Counted from the first letter of the stretch, positions 48,182-58,361 are shown. The stretch is DNA of 64,000 nucleotides from Prado023 sp963700475 (GCA_963700475.1 CAVOXR010000009.1:1-64000), one strand, 5' to 3'. Program-made: numbers and translations. The notes: generated by a model from the sequence alone, not told the origin.

Positions 48182-48909
48182 GCCAGGCCACGGCAGGCAC
48201 GCCCCTGCTCTCGTTGGAGAACATCAGCGTCTACTACGGCAACATCGCGGCCGTGAAGGGCCTGACGATGCAGGTGCCCGAGGGATCCATCGTCACCTTG
48301 ATCGGTTCGAACGGGGCGGGCAAGTCGACGACCCTGCGCACGATCTCTGGGCTGATGCACGCCAAGACCGGGTCCATCACCTTCGACGGCAAGGACATCA
48401 GCCGCGCCCAGGGCCACGAGGTCGTGGGCGAGGGGATTGCGCACAGCCCCGAGGGCCGGCGGATCTTCTCCCGGATGACCGTCGATGAGAACCTCGACAT
48501 GGGTGCGTTCTCGAGGGCTGACAAGGACGGAATCGCCGCTGACCGCGAGCACGTCCTCGACCTCTTCCCCCGTCTCGCCGAGCGCATCAACCAGAAGGCC
48601 GGCACGATGTCCGGCGGCGAGCAGCAGATGCTTGCCGTGGCCCGGGCGATGATGGCCAAGCCGAAGCTGCTCATGCTCGACGAGCCGTCGATGGGCCTCG
48701 CACCGGTGCTCGTGGACCTGATCTTCGACACGATCGAGAAGATCCGCGACTCCGGCGTGACGATCCTGCTCGTGGAGCAGAACGCCCTGGCCGCGCTGCG
48801 CGTGGCCGACTACGCGTACGTGATGGAGTCCGGCGCCCTCAAGCTCGAGGGCCCGGCACCGGCACTCGCCGAGGACGACGAGGTCATCCGCGCCTACCTC
48901 GGCGGCTGA
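48178..48909 (+). CDS. livF: Branched-chain amino acid ABC transporter ATPase LivF
   Basis: 243 residues. Walker A LIGSNGAGKSTTLRTISGL, GIAHSPEGRRIFSRMTVDEN, signature TMSGGEQQMLAVARAMM, Walker B LLMLDEPSMGLAPVL, H-loop LLVEQNALAAL. It works as a heterodimer with LivG on the LivHM channel and is the last gene of the transporter operon. Confidence 0.96.
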   Translation: MSQATAGTPLLSLENISVYYGNIAAVKGLTMQVPEGSIVTLIGSNGAGKSTTLRTISGLMHAKTGSITFDGKDISRAQGHEVVGEGIAHSPEGRRIFSRMTVDENLDMGAFSRADKDGIAADREHVLDLFPRLAERINQKAGTMSGGEQQMLAVARAMMAKPKLLMLDEPSMGLAPVLVDLIFDTIEKIRDSGVTILLVEQNALAALRVADYAYVMESGALKLEGPAPALAEDDEVIRAYLGG

Positions 48910-48910
48910 C

Positions 48911-49076
48911 CGCGCACGAATTGCACCTTCAGCCGCTGGGGACGGGCGGAGCGGCCGGCGAGCGCACATGACTTGGTCGTTTTGGGGTACCCGGTTGGGG
49001 GCCATTCCGAGCATTCCTTGCGCGGTCGGCTTGCGTGCTCCCCGTTCCGGTGCCGAGAACGTTCAAATCGTGCGCG
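48911..49076. repeat. 166-base segment flanked by imperfect inverted repeats
   Basis: CGCGCACGAATTGCA (48,911-48,925) faces TTCAAATCGTGCGCG (49,062-49,076), matching at 13 of 15 positions. A nested perfect 9-base pair, GACCGCGCA (48,908-48,916) and TGCGCGGTC (49,019-49,027), lies within. No credible gene is inside. It sits in the gap between the convergent livF and DUF554 genes. It could be a large bidirectional terminator or a small non-coding mobile element. Confidence 0.4.
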
Positions 49077-49169
49077 CCGACGCGGTCCTGGGCGTGTACT
49101 TCGCCCTGATCCCGGTGGCCGGGTCTGACGTGGTGACATCCGATGCCCGGACGCACCCGTCGCGACCGC

Positions 49170-50099
49170 TCAGCGCAGGGCGGCGACGATCCCTGTCAGG
49201 ATCGGGGCCACGAGCAGGGCGGGGAGCAGGTCGCCGACGGGGACCTGCCGGATCCGCAGCAGCCGCAGGGCGATCCCGACCAGCAGCAGGCCCCCGGTCG
49301 CGGTGAGCAGGGCGATCTGGGCTGCGGTGAGCACCGAGCCCAGCCCCCAGCCGAGCAGCGTCAGCGTTCCCTGGTAGACGCCGACGACCAGCGCGCTGGC
49401 GGCCACGCCCCACCCGAGGCTGGCCGCGAAGGCGATCGAGGTGAAGCCGTCCATCACCGACTTGAGGGCCAACTGGTTGATCCCCAGGCCCAGGCCGTCG
49501 GACAGCGAGCCGAGGATCGCCAGCGGCCCGACGCAGAACACCAGCGAGGCCGTCACGAAGCCCTCCACGAAGGTGTTCGGCTGTCCGTGCCGTCCATCGC
49601 CATCGGCATCCGCCAGCGCCCCATCGACCTCGATGTCCACCGGGTCGCCCGGCGCGGGTGTGTCGTCGGCGCCAGACGTCGTGGTCACGTTCGCGGCTGC
49701 AGCGGCCCGCCCGGTCGGATCTGGATCAACTGGCGCATCGGCCGGTTGGCCATCTGCCGCCGCGGCGACACCACCAGCGGACGAGCGACGCGAAAGCCGG
49801 AGGCGGATCGACTCGCCCAACCCCTCGAGCCTCGCCTCGATCCGCCACAGCGAGCCGAGGATCCCCCCGATCAGCAGCGAGCCGAGAACGATGAGCACCC
49901 CGGAGGCACCCACGTCCTCGGATACCGCAGGGCTGAGGACAGCGGCCGCTGACAGCGCGGCCACGAGCAGGACGGCCAACCCCACGCCGTCGGTCACCAC
50001 ATCGCGCGTCCGCTGGGGCAGCCGGTGCCCGAGGGCGACGCCGATCGCGGAACCGATCAGGATCGCGATGACGTTGATGATCGTGCCGAGCCCGATCAT
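49170..50099 (-). CDS. DUF554 family membrane protein
   Basis: 309 residues, frame intact. N-terminal MIGLGTIINVIAILIGSAIG and LVLLGSLLIGGILG-like helices, then SLVFCVGPLAILGSLSDGLG, KSVMDGFTSIAFAASLGWGV and a C-terminal helix pair, all typical of DUF554 (YdfK-like putative transporters). The central 75 residues (about 105-180) are a hydrophilic Ala/Asp/Pro-rich insert that the usual 230-residue family members lack. It converges on livF and is 25 bases upstream-to-downstream from the thioesterase gene. Function unknown. Confidence 0.85.
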   Translation of the reverse strand: MIGLGTIINVIAILIGSAIGVALGHRLPQRTRDVVTDGVGLAVLLVAALSAAAVLSPAVSEDVGASGVLIVLGSLLIGGILGSLWRIEARLEGLGESIRLRLSRRSSAGGVAAAADGQPADAPVDPDPTGRAAAAANVTTTSGADDTPAPGDPVDIEVDGALADADGDGRHGQPNTFVEGFVTASLVFCVGPLAILGSLSDGLGLGINQLALKSVMDGFTSIAFAASLGWGVAASALVVGVYQGTLTLLGWGLGSVLTAAQIALLTATGGLLLVGIALRLLRIRQVPVGDLLPALLVAPILTGIVAALR

Positions 50100-50124
50100 G
50101 GGCGGGGCCGCCGGATAGTCGTGC

Positions 50125-50637
50125 TCACCGGTCGCGCAGCAGGCAGGTCAGCCGGGCGGTGCAGACCGGCGCACCAGCCTCGTCGGTGATGCTGATGGCG
50201 TACGAGGCGACGGTGCGCCCGCGCACCAACGGCGTGGCGGTTCCGATCACGTAGCCCTCGCGGACTGCCTTGTGGTGGGTGCAGTTGAGCTCGAGTCCCA
50301 GGGCGATCCGGTCCGGGCCGGCGTGCAGGGCGGAGGCGATCGAGCCGACCGATTCGGCCAGGACGGCAGAGGCCCCGCCGTGCAGGAGCCCGTAGGGCTG
50401 GGTGTTGCCGGCCACCGGCATCCGCGCGACCGTGCGGTCGGCTCCCACCTCCAGCAGCTCGATCCCCATGTGGTCCGGGAGTGCCCCAAGCCCGAGGTGG
50501 CGCAGCGCCTCGATGACGGCCAGCTCGGCGGGGTCGGTCGGCATGACCGGCGCGGTGTAAGCCGACGTCACGGGGGATGCCGCGGTTCCGGGCGTCGCCA
50601 CGGGGTCGGCGTTGGGGGCAGAGTTGTCGCTGGGCAT
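50125..50637 (-). CDS. Hotdog-fold thioesterase, PaaI family
   Basis: 170 residues from the ATG at 50,635-50,637. A disordered N-terminal 35 residues precede the hotdog domain: LPDHMGIELLEVGADRTVAR, the active-site motif YGLLHGGASAVLAESVGSIA, LELNCTHHKAVREGYVIGTA, then VCTARLTCLLRD. The HGG motif and following acidic residue place it in the PaaI/DUF4442 group that hydrolyses aryl- or acyl-CoA. In actinobacteria this gene often sits next to polA, as here. The true substrate cannot be told. Confidence 0.88.
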   Translation of the reverse strand: MPSDNSAPNADPVATPGTAASPVTSAYTAPVMPTDPAELAVIEALRHLGLGALPDHMGIELLEVGADRTVARMPVAGNTQPYGLLHGGASAVLAESVGSIASALHAGPDRIALGLELNCTHHKAVREGYVIGTATPLVRGRTVASYAISITDEAGAPVCTARLTCLLRDR

Positions 50638-50686
50638 GCCCCGAAGCCTAACCAGTGACCTTCCTGTGCTGACGATCCGTGCCACC

Positions 50687-50727
50687 GGTAGTCGATTCGG
50701 TCGATCGGGACGTCGGAATCGACTACC
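50687..50727. repeat. Palindromic repeat family B, copy 1
   Basis: 41 bases: GGTAGTCGATTC at the left, GAATCGACTACC at the right, with a 17-base centre starting GGTCGAT. It lies in the 133-base gap between the divergent thioesterase and polA genes, about 45 bases before the polA start, so it could affect either. The second copy at 61,769 has the same length. Confidence 0.8.
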
Positions 50728-50770
50728 AGCACCGGTGTGCCGTGTCAGTCGGCGACCGTAGGATCGACCG

Positions 50771-53473
50771 GTGACCACGCCGAAGCCCTCCCGCCCGCGC
50801 CTGCTCCTGCTCGACGGGCACTCGCTGGCCTATCGGGCGTTCTACGCCCTTCCCGTGGAGAACTTCTCGACCACCACCGGCCAGCCCACCAACGCCGTGT
50901 ACGGCTTCACCTCGATGCTGATCAACACACTGCGCGACGAGGCTCCGACGCACATCGCAGTCGCCTTCGACGTCTCCCGGCACACCTTCCGCACCGAGCG
51001 CTTCCCCGAGTACAAAGCCAACCGGGCCAGCTCTCCCGAGCCGTTCCGCGGCCAGGTGGAGCTGATCCAGGAGGTCCTGGGGGCTCTTCGCATCCCAGCG
51101 ATCCAGGTGGACGGCTACGAGGCCGACGACATCATCGCGACGCTGGCCAAGCAGGCCGGTGCGGAGGGATTCGAGACGCTGATCATCAGCGGCGACCGTG
51201 ACGCCTTCCAGCTGGTCAACGACGACACGACCGTGCTCTACCCGCGCAAGGGGGTCTCGGACCTGGCCCGGATGACCCCGGCCACCGTCTTCGAGAAGTA
51301 CGGCCTCACCCCGGCTCAGTACCCGGACTTCGCCGCCCTGCGGGGCGACCCCAGCGACAACCTGCCGTCGGTGCCGAGCGTGGGGGAGAAGACCGCGACC
51401 AAGTGGATCAGCCAGTACGGCGACCTCGGCGAGCTCATCCGCAACGCCGACCAGGTGCCCGGAAAGGTGGGCGAGGCGCTGCGTGCGCACATCGGCCAGA
51501 TCGAGACCAACCGGGCGCTGACCGAGCTCGTCAGCGAGGTCCCGCTGCCGGTGGGGCTGGCCGACACCGAGCGCCAGCAGTTCGACCGCACAGAGGTCCA
51601 CGAGGTGTTCGACGCGCTGCAGTTCCGGGTGCTGCGCGAGCGGCTGTTCGAGACGTTCCCGGGGGATGCGGCGGCGGCCAGCGGCCCCGAGTCGGTCGGT
51701 GCGGGTGCCACCGCCCAGCCGACTGTGCGGATCGCCGGCGCGGGGGAGGTCGCCGGGTGGCTCGCGGCCGCCGGCTCGCCGGTCGCGGTCTCGGTGCGCG
51801 GCACGTGGGGTGCGGGCACTGGCTCGCTGTCCGCAGTGGGTCTCGCCGCGGACGGGGCGGACACCCTGGTGATCGACATGGATGGCCTCGCCGACGCCGA
51901 CGACACGGCCCTGGCGGCGTGGTTCGCCGACGAGTCGGTCGGCAAGGTCCTGCATGACGCGAACGGCCCGATGCTGGCGCTCGGCGCGCGCGGCTGGCCG
52001 TTGAAGGGGCTGGCCGGCGACACCGCCCTGTCGGCCTACGTGGTGCTCCCCGGGCAGCGCAGCTTCGACCTCGCCGACCTCGTTCCGCGGTTCCTGCACC
52101 GCGACCTTCCGTCGCCGAGCGCCCAGCAGGACCAGCTGAGCCTCGACGGCATCGTGGAGACCGAGGCCCTGGAACAGGTCGGCATCTTCGCCCGGGCCAC
52201 CCTCGACCTCCACGAGATCCTGCTCAGCGAGGTCGCCCTGCGCGGGGGGGCGGCGCTCCTGGCCGAGGTCGAGCTGCCGCTGGTCAGCCTCCTGGTCGAC
52301 CTCGAGCGCACCGGGATCGCCGTCGACATCGCCCTGCTCACCGAGTTGGAGGCCCAGTTCGCCGGGGAGGTCTCCGCCGCCCAGGACGACGCCCACGACA
52401 TCGTCGGGCGTGAGTTCAACCTCGGCTCGCCCAAGCAGCTGCAGGAGGTCCTGTTCGACGAGCTGGGCCTGCCCAAGACCAAGCGGATCAAGACCGGTTA
52501 CACCACCGACGCCGACGCACTCAACGGGCTCTACGCGACCACCGCGCACCCCGTTCTCGAGGCGTTGCTCCGGTTCCGCGATGCCTCTCGGCTGCGCCAG
52601 ACGGTCGCCGGGCTGATCCCGTTGGCCGACGCGGACAGCCGCGTCCACACCACGTTCAACCAGATCGTGGCCGCGACGGGCAGGCTGTCGAGCACGGAGC
52701 CGAACCTGCAGAACATCCCCGTCCGCACACCGGCCGGTCGCCGGATCCGCGAGGCGTTCGTCGTCGGAGCAGGGTACGAGGCGCTCATGACGGCCGACTA
52801 CTCGCAGATCGAGATGCGGATCATGGCCCATCTGTGCGGCGACGAGGGGCTGATCGAGGCGTTCGCCACGGGCGAGGACCTGCACACGACCGTCGCATCG
52901 CGCGTGTTCGGCGTGGCCCCGCAGGACGTCGACGCCGAGATGCGTCGCAAGATCAAGGCGATGTCCTACGGCCTGGCCTATGGGCTCTCGGCGTTCGGGT
53001 TGTCCCAGCAGCTCGGCATCGACCCGGGTGAGGCACGGCGGTTGATGGACGAGTACTTCCAGCGCTTCGGCGGGGTGCGCGACTACCTGGCCAGCGTCGT
53101 CGAACAGGCCCGGCTCACGGGCTACACCGAGACGCTCCTGGGTCGCCGGCGATACCTGCCCGACCTGACCAGCGACAACCGCCAGCGCCGCGAGATGGCC
53201 GAGCGGATGGCGTTGAACGCCCCGATCCAGGGGTCAGCCGCCGACATCATCAAGGTCGCGATGCTGCGCGCCGACGATGCCCTCAGGGCGGCCGAACTGC
53301 GCTCGCGGCTGCTGCTGCAGGTGCACGACGAGCTGGTCCTCGAGATCGCGCCGGGGGAGGCCGATCAGGTCACCGAGCTGGTCCGGGCCGCGATGTCCGG
53401 GGCGGTGGAGCTCGCGGTGCCCCTCGACGTCTCCATCGGGATCGGGTCGTCCTGGCAGGCCGCAGCGCATTAG
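50771..53473 (+). CDS. polA: DNA polymerase I
   Basis: Repair and Okazaki-fragment polymerase. 900 residues from GTG 50,771, frame intact. The 5'-nuclease domain (1-290) shows LLLLDGHSLAYRAFYAL, YKANRASSPEPFRGQ, YEADDIIATLA and SGDRDAFQLV. The middle 3'-exonuclease-like domain lacks the DxE proofreading motif (VAVSVRGTW replaces it), so it is probably inactive, as in many actinobacteria. The polymerase domain has RLSSTEPNLQNIPVR, motif A TADYSQIEMRIMAHL (about residue 675), the O-helix RRKIKAMSYGLAYGLSAFGL and motif C QVHDELVLEI. Confidence 0.97.
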   Translation: MTTPKPSRPRLLLLDGHSLAYRAFYALPVENFSTTTGQPTNAVYGFTSMLINTLRDEAPTHIAVAFDVSRHTFRTERFPEYKANRASSPEPFRGQVELIQEVLGALRIPAIQVDGYEADDIIATLAKQAGAEGFETLIISGDRDAFQLVNDDTTVLYPRKGVSDLARMTPATVFEKYGLTPAQYPDFAALRGDPSDNLPSVPSVGEKTATKWISQYGDLGELIRNADQVPGKVGEALRAHIGQIETNRALTELVSEVPLPVGLADTERQQFDRTEVHEVFDALQFRVLRERLFETFPGDAAAASGPESVGAGATAQPTVRIAGAGEVAGWLAAAGSPVAVSVRGTWGAGTGSLSAVGLAADGADTLVIDMDGLADADDTALAAWFADESVGKVLHDANGPMLALGARGWPLKGLAGDTALSAYVVLPGQRSFDLADLVPRFLHRDLPSPSAQQDQLSLDGIVETEALEQVGIFARATLDLHEILLSEVALRGGAALLAEVELPLVSLLVDLERTGIAVDIALLTELEAQFAGEVSAAQDDAHDIVGREFNLGSPKQLQEVLFDELGLPKTKRIKTGYTTDADALNGLYATTAHPVLEALLRFRDASRLRQTVAGLIPLADADSRVHTTFNQIVAATGRLSSTEPNLQNIPVRTPAGRRIREAFVVGAGYEALMTADYSQIEMRIMAHLCGDEGLIEAFATGEDLHTTVASRVFGVAPQDVDAEMRRKIKAMSYGLAYGLSAFGLSQQLGIDPGEARRLMDEYFQRFGGVRDYLASVVEQARLTGYTETLLGRRRYLPDLTSDNRQRREMAERMALNAPIQGSAADIIKVAMLRADDALRAAELRSRLLLQVHDELVLEIAPGEADQVTELVRAAMSGAVELAVPLDVSIGIGSSWQAAAH

Positions 53474-53534
53474 TCGGTTACTGTCGTTCGGAGGCGGTGC
53501 TCGACGGAAGTGTCCGTGAGGAGGTGACTGGCGC

Positions 53535-54575
53535 GTGGCGTTGTCCCTGACTGGGGAGTGGGGCCGCCGATTGACCCGGCTGGCCCTCGCGGTTGGGCTG
53601 CTCCTGCTGGTCGCCGCGCCGGTCATGCGGTTCTGGGTCACCCCGGTCCTCGCCCAGTCGCCCGAGGTCCCGGGTGGGGATGGATTCCTCACCCACGTCA
53701 GCACGGGCACCATCACGACCCTGTTCGACCTCGAGACGGCGGAGAGCACGGCCATCGAGCCGATCCCGGTGACGCGCACCGAGTCGACCCGGGGGCTCGC
53801 CGAGGGCGCGAAGGAGGCTGAGGCCGTCGGAGCGAATGCGGCGGTGACCAACACGACGGATCGCACCGTGACGACCGACGGCCGCCTGATCGCCCAGTCC
53901 GAGTACCGGCTCGCGGCGGATCGGCACACCCAGGCCCTTGTCGACTGCTGCGGTGTCCAGGTCGGCGGGGTGACCGTCCCCATGGCCGGCTCAGGGAGCC
54001 CGCTGCGCCTGCCGTGGTTCACCCCCGAGGAGTCCTACCCCTACTTCGACCTCACGCTGCTGGCTGCGGCCGATATGTCCTTCATCGGGCCGGAGGAGGT
54101 GGGTGGCATGACGGCGATGAAGTTCCAGCAGGCTGCCTCCCCGACCCCGATCGGAACGGTGCAGGCTCCCGGGGTGCTCGTCGGGTCGACGCTGCCCACT
54201 GTTCCCCTGGTCCGTACGCACGTGGTGAACCGCACCATCTGGGTGGACCCGACCACCGGGATCATCCTGCGCAAGGTCGAGCGGATCCGTGAGGCGCTGC
54301 GCGACAGCGCTGGCAAGGACATCGTCACCCTCCTGGCGATGACGACGGCCAGCACCCCGGAGCAGGTGGACGCCCAAGTCGCGCTCGCACGGGAAGAGGG
54401 TCGCCCGGTGCTCTGGACCTATTCGTACGGGCCCACGCTGGCCGTCGCGCTCGGGCTCGTCCTGCTGGCCGTTGGCCTCACAGGCGTGATCATGCGAACC
54501 CGGGCTGCTCGGGTCGAGGAGGACTTCCCCGACGAGCTGGCATCCTTCGACGACCTTCGCGAGGCGTTCGACTGA
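53535..54575 (+). CDS. DUF3068 membrane protein (PorA-like family)
   Basis: 346 residues from GTG 53,535, with GAGGAGGTG upstream. An N-terminal membrane helix (LALAVGLLLLVAAPVMRFW), a large extracellular domain with NTTDRTVTTDGR, a possible disulphide pair (VDCCGVQ), the DUF3068 signature ESYPYFDLTLLAAADMSFIG, TIWVDPTTGIILRKVERI, and a C-terminal membrane helix (YGPTLAVALGLVLLAVGLTG). Family members are actinobacterial cell-envelope proteins; some are called PorA-like. Function unproven. Confidence 0.85.
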   Translation: MALSLTGEWGRRLTRLALAVGLLLLVAAPVMRFWVTPVLAQSPEVPGGDGFLTHVSTGTITTLFDLETAESTAIEPIPVTRTESTRGLAEGAKEAEAVGANAAVTNTTDRTVTTDGRLIAQSEYRLAADRHTQALVDCCGVQVGGVTVPMAGSGSPLRLPWFTPEESYPYFDLTLLAAADMSFIGPEEVGGMTAMKFQQAASPTPIGTVQAPGVLVGSTLPTVPLVRTHVVNRTIWVDPTTGIILRKVERIREALRDSAGKDIVTLLAMTTASTPEQVDAQVALAREEGRPVLWTYSYGPTLAVALGLVLLAVGLTGVIMRTRAARVEEDFPDELASFDDLREAFD

Positions 54576-54630
54576 GCCGCGTTCCGAGTCCGGTTGTGCG
54601 CGTGGGGCGCAGGGCTGGGAGAATCCGCAG

Positions 54631-56071
54631 GTGACTGGGGACTGGAAGCGGCTGACGGTGGTGGCAGCGGCGTGTGCGCTGCTTGCGGGGTGTTCGGGGT
54701 CCTCGGACCCGGTCGATGTGCCCACCGCGGCGGCATCCGGTTCCAGCACTCCGCTCGCGGAGCCATCAGCGGTCGCGTTCACCGACTGCGCTGACGCCTG
54801 CGAGGGCGAGATCGACGGCGCCAAGTACAAGATCCTGCTGCCCAAGGAGTGGAACGGCACTCTGCTGCTCTACTCCCACGGGTACCGCAGCCCGGTCTCG
54901 GTGCCTCCGGACTACTCGCCGGTGACCTCCAAGGCCGAACCTTCACCCGGGTACAGCGACGGTGGGGTCCCGCTGGCCCGCGACCTGCTGGACAAGGGGT
55001 ACGCCCTGGCGGGATCGGGCTGGGCCAGCAACGGCTGGGCGGTCTCCGACGGGGTGAAGGCCAACACCGACCTGTACGAGTTCTTCGCCAAGACCGTGGG
55101 CAAGCCCGAGCGGGTCTACGCGTGGGGTGACAGCCTCGGCGGCCTGGTCACGATGGAGACCGCGGAGAAGAACCCCGACTGGGTCAGTGGGGCGGCACCG
55201 CTCTGCGGTGTTCTCGGGGGAGTGGTGCCGAACTTCGACCTCGCCATGGACGTCCAGTACGGGATCCGCGAGCTGATCGATCCGGACTTCCAGCTGACGG
55301 GCTACGAGTCCGCCGACGCCGCGAGCCAGCAGTTCGTGTCGACCGCCCGCAAGGTCCTCGACGCAGCAGCGTCGAAGGAGGAGCAGGCCGACATCCTCGC
55401 GCTCGCCCTCCTTGCGGACGCGAAGCTGCAGACCGAGTCCCAGGATGGCAGCACGCTCGACAGCCAGGTGCAGGCTGCGGCCGAGGCGGCGCTGATCGGG
55501 CTGCGCTTCGGGACGGTCGGGCGCTGGGACATCGAGAAGCGCTACGGCGGCAACATCTCGGACAACACCGACACTGACTACGCGGCACGCTTCTCGGATG
55601 AGGACCGGGCTCTGCTCGACGAGGTCGGGGGAGCCGGGACGGCCAAGCGGATCATCGCAACGCTGGAGAGAGGGCCAGCGTGTCTCAGCCGACTCGGCCG
55701 CGGTCAGGAAGGCGCGCAAGGACGGCGGCGAGCCCTCCGGCACGATCGAGATGCCGACCCTGACGCTGCACACGGCCGCAGATCCGCTGGTCGCGGTGCA
55801 GAACCAGAGCCTGCTCCGCGAGGAGTCGGGCTCGACCGATGACCTGGTGCAGCTGTTCACCGTGGCGCCTGACACCTTCCCGGCCAAGCCCGGGGCGCCC
55901 TACGGGGCGGGCCACTGCAACTTCACCCCGGACTCGAGGGTCGGGATGATCGACCTGCTCGACCAGTGGGTCCGAGGCGGGCAGGCCCCCACTGACGCAG
56001 CTGTGCTCGAGGCGTTCGGTGCGGACTCGGGGTTCGACCCGACGTTCGAGCCCGGGCCCTGGCCGCAGTGA
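54631..56071 (+). CDS. Secreted alpha/beta-hydrolase lipoprotein, copy 1 (frameshift near 55,670)
   Basis: About 480 residues from GTG 54,631. Lipoprotein signal LTVVAAACALLAGC, then KYKILLPKEWNGTLLLYSHG (oxyanion side), GYALAGSGWASNGWAV, the nucleophile elbow YAWGDSLGGLVTME (Ser), and near the C-terminus TLHTAADPLVAVQNQ (acid) and YGAGHCNFTPDS (catalytic His). The layout resembles secreted tannase/feruloyl-esterase-like or DUF6351-type hydrolases; the substrate cannot be inferred. It is paralogous to the next gene. Confidence 0.82.
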
Positions 56072-56118
56072 GCTGACGGCGGCTCGTCCCGGCGGCCCCG
56101 CCCCCATGGCAGGAACAT

Positions 56119-56154
56119 GGGAGGTTGTTGCTCTCCTAGTGGCAACAACCCTCC
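56119..56154 (+). terminator. Hairpin terminator between the two hydrolase genes
   Basis: GGGAGGTTGTTGC / GCAACAACCCTCC with one mismatch and a 10-base loop, 48 bases after the first hydrolase stop and just before the second gene. No U-tract. Confidence 0.65.
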
Positions 56155-56179
56155 AGGATCATCACAGCCCTGTGCGAGG

Positions 56180-57680
56180 ATGCCGACCGTGCGCGCTCTC
56201 CGGACGGTCGTCCCCCTGCTGGTGCTCGGTGTTGTCCTTTCCGGATGCACCAGTTCGGACAGCCCTGACGGGGCGGCATCCGGGGCCGGGTCGTCGCTCC
56301 CCACGGGGGATCCCAAGGACAGCTCGACGGACGTCGCCTTCACGGCGTGCGGATCTGGCGGGTTCGCCTGCTCCGGCCAGATCGACGGCACGCCGTACGA
56401 CATCCGACTGCCCGAGAAGTGGAACGGCTCCCTGCTGGTCTACAGCCACGGCCTGCGGCCCATCGATCCCATCGCGGCCGATGGGCCGGCGTTCGAGCCG
56501 ATCGCCGAGGCGGCACCGGGCCTTGGCGTCCGGCGTCGACGTCGTGGCCGAGGAGCTGCTGAAGAAGGGGTACGCCCTGGCAGGGGCTGGCTCGTCCACG
56601 GGCGGATGGGCGATCGACGACGCAATCGACTCGATCACCACGGTCCGTGAGGCCTTCGTGACCAACGTCGGGGTGCCCAACCGCATCTACACGTGGGGCC
56701 AGTCGCTCGGTGGCCTCGCGGCCCTGCGATCAGGGGAGGCCAACGACTGGGTCTCCGGATCGGCGTCCATGTGCGGATTGCTCGGTGGCCTGAACCCGAA
56801 CATGGACCTCGCCCTCGATGCAGCGACCGGTGTCAAGGCGCTGCTGGAACCCGACCTCACAGTGACCGGATACACGTCGGTGAAGCAGGCGCGCAAGGAG
56901 TACGACCGGGCGATGAAGGCGGTCACCGAGGCAGCGCAGGACCCGACAGGGGTGGGCCTGACGAAGCTCCAGGTGATCGCGGCCGCTGCGGAGATCCCCA
57001 CCCAGACGCGCACGGCCGAGGGGACGACCCTCGACCAGCAACGCGTCGCGATCGTCGAGAACCTGAGCCGCGTCCTGGCGCGCACGACCCTCGAGCGGTT
57101 CCGGGTCGAGGAGCAGCTGGGCGGCAACCCGAGCACCAACGTGGGGGTGAACTACGGCGCCCGGGTCACGACTGACGAGGCTGCGCTGATCGACGCCATG
57201 GCCGGGGCGGAGGGCACGACCCTGGCACTCCTGCAGGAGATGGCGGCGCTTCCCGCCGTGGAGGCCGACCCGGCTGCACGCACCGCCGCGGACGCCCAGT
57301 ACCCGGCGCCCGCCACGCTGACGAAGCCGAACGTCACTCTGCACACGGCCGTCGATCCGGTGGCGATCCTCGCCAACGAGACCCTCTACGGCCAGGCGGC
57401 AGCCAAGGCCAGCGGGCAGGACATCCGCTGGCTGAACATCAACGTGTCGAACCCGCCCTCGCCCTATCCGGCGGACGGAGTGGCTCCGTACGGCGCTGGT
57501 CACTGCAGCTTCACCGGCAAGTCCATCGTTGGTGCCGTGCAGATCCTCGATGACTGGGTGCGCCTCGGTCGCTTCCCCACCTGGGCCGGCAACACCCTCG
57601 CCTTCGGGGCGGAGGGCGGCTTCGCCGGGCCCAGCAACCTGCCCGAATGGCCCCCCAGCCCCACCAACCCAACAAACTGA
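56180..57680 (+). CDS. Secreted alpha/beta-hydrolase lipoprotein, copy 2 (frameshift near 56,520)
   Basis: About 499 residues from ATG 56,180. Signal VVPLLVLGVVLSGC, then PYDIRLPEKWNGSLLVYSHG, GYALAGAGSSTGGWAIDDAI, nucleophile elbow TWGQSLGGLAALR, TLHTAVDPVAILANET (acid) and YGAGHCSFTGKS (His). Shared architecture and motif spacing with the previous gene show a tandem duplication, but the sequences have diverged: elbow GDSLGG against GQSLGG. It ends in a Pro-rich tail. Confidence 0.82.
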
Positions 57681-57811
57681 TCCAAATTCACCCTAACGAG
57701 ACGATCCCCCGAGGGGCATCCAGTGTTTCGTTTTGGTTAACTCACGGTGTGTGACGTAGTTCACCCCCTCATGGGTGATCGCACCCGAGGGCTACGTGTG
57801 ATGGAGGATCG

Positions 57812-58361
57812 ATGAAGAGGACCTTGTTCGGGGGTCTGGCGCTGGCCCTGGCCGCCACGCTGGTCGTGTACTTCGGCGACGCAATCAACCTGGGGCTGCC
57901 CAACCCGCTACTGGGCATCACCTGCGGCGGCGTGCTCGCACTCGCACCAGGTGGGCACAGGCTGGGCCGACTCGCGGGCTTCCTCATCGGTGGGGCCCTG
58001 GCCTTCATCGGGTACGGCGTCAACGCCCAGTTCATGCCTCAGAACAGCGCCGGCGTGTCCATCACGGCCGTGCTGACCATTGGCCTTGCGACCGCGTGCC
58101 TGCGCGCTTTCATTCGGGCGCATTCCTCTGTGGTCGGCGCTGTTGGGAATCGTGGGATTCACCGGCGCCTACGACTACACGTACAACGACAAGCCCTATG
58201 ACTTCCTGAACTCGGCGGTGGCGACGCCCGTCGCGATGCTTGTGTGCTTCGGCTTCGGTTATCTGGCCGGCGCGCTTGTTGACATGTTCTTCCCGCTTGA
58301 GCCTGGCGAGCCCAACCCGGAGGCGCATGAGGAGCTCGAGACCGTGGGGAGTGAGATCTGA
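57812..58361 (+). CDS. Small polytopic membrane protein (frameshift near 58,105)
   Basis: About 183 residues from ATG 57,812, with TGGAGG upstream. Helices: LFGGLALALAATLVVYFGD, LLGITCGGVLALAPGGHRLG, FLIGGALAFIGYGVNAQFMP, ITAVLTIGLATACL and VATPVAMLVCFGFGYLAGAL, then a short acidic C-terminal tail. I do not recognise the family. Its stop shares one base with the next ATG, so it is coupled to the heptad-repeat protein and may anchor or export it. The 131-base gap before it has an AT-rich stretch with a possible promoter, but no clear box. Confidence 0.7.
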
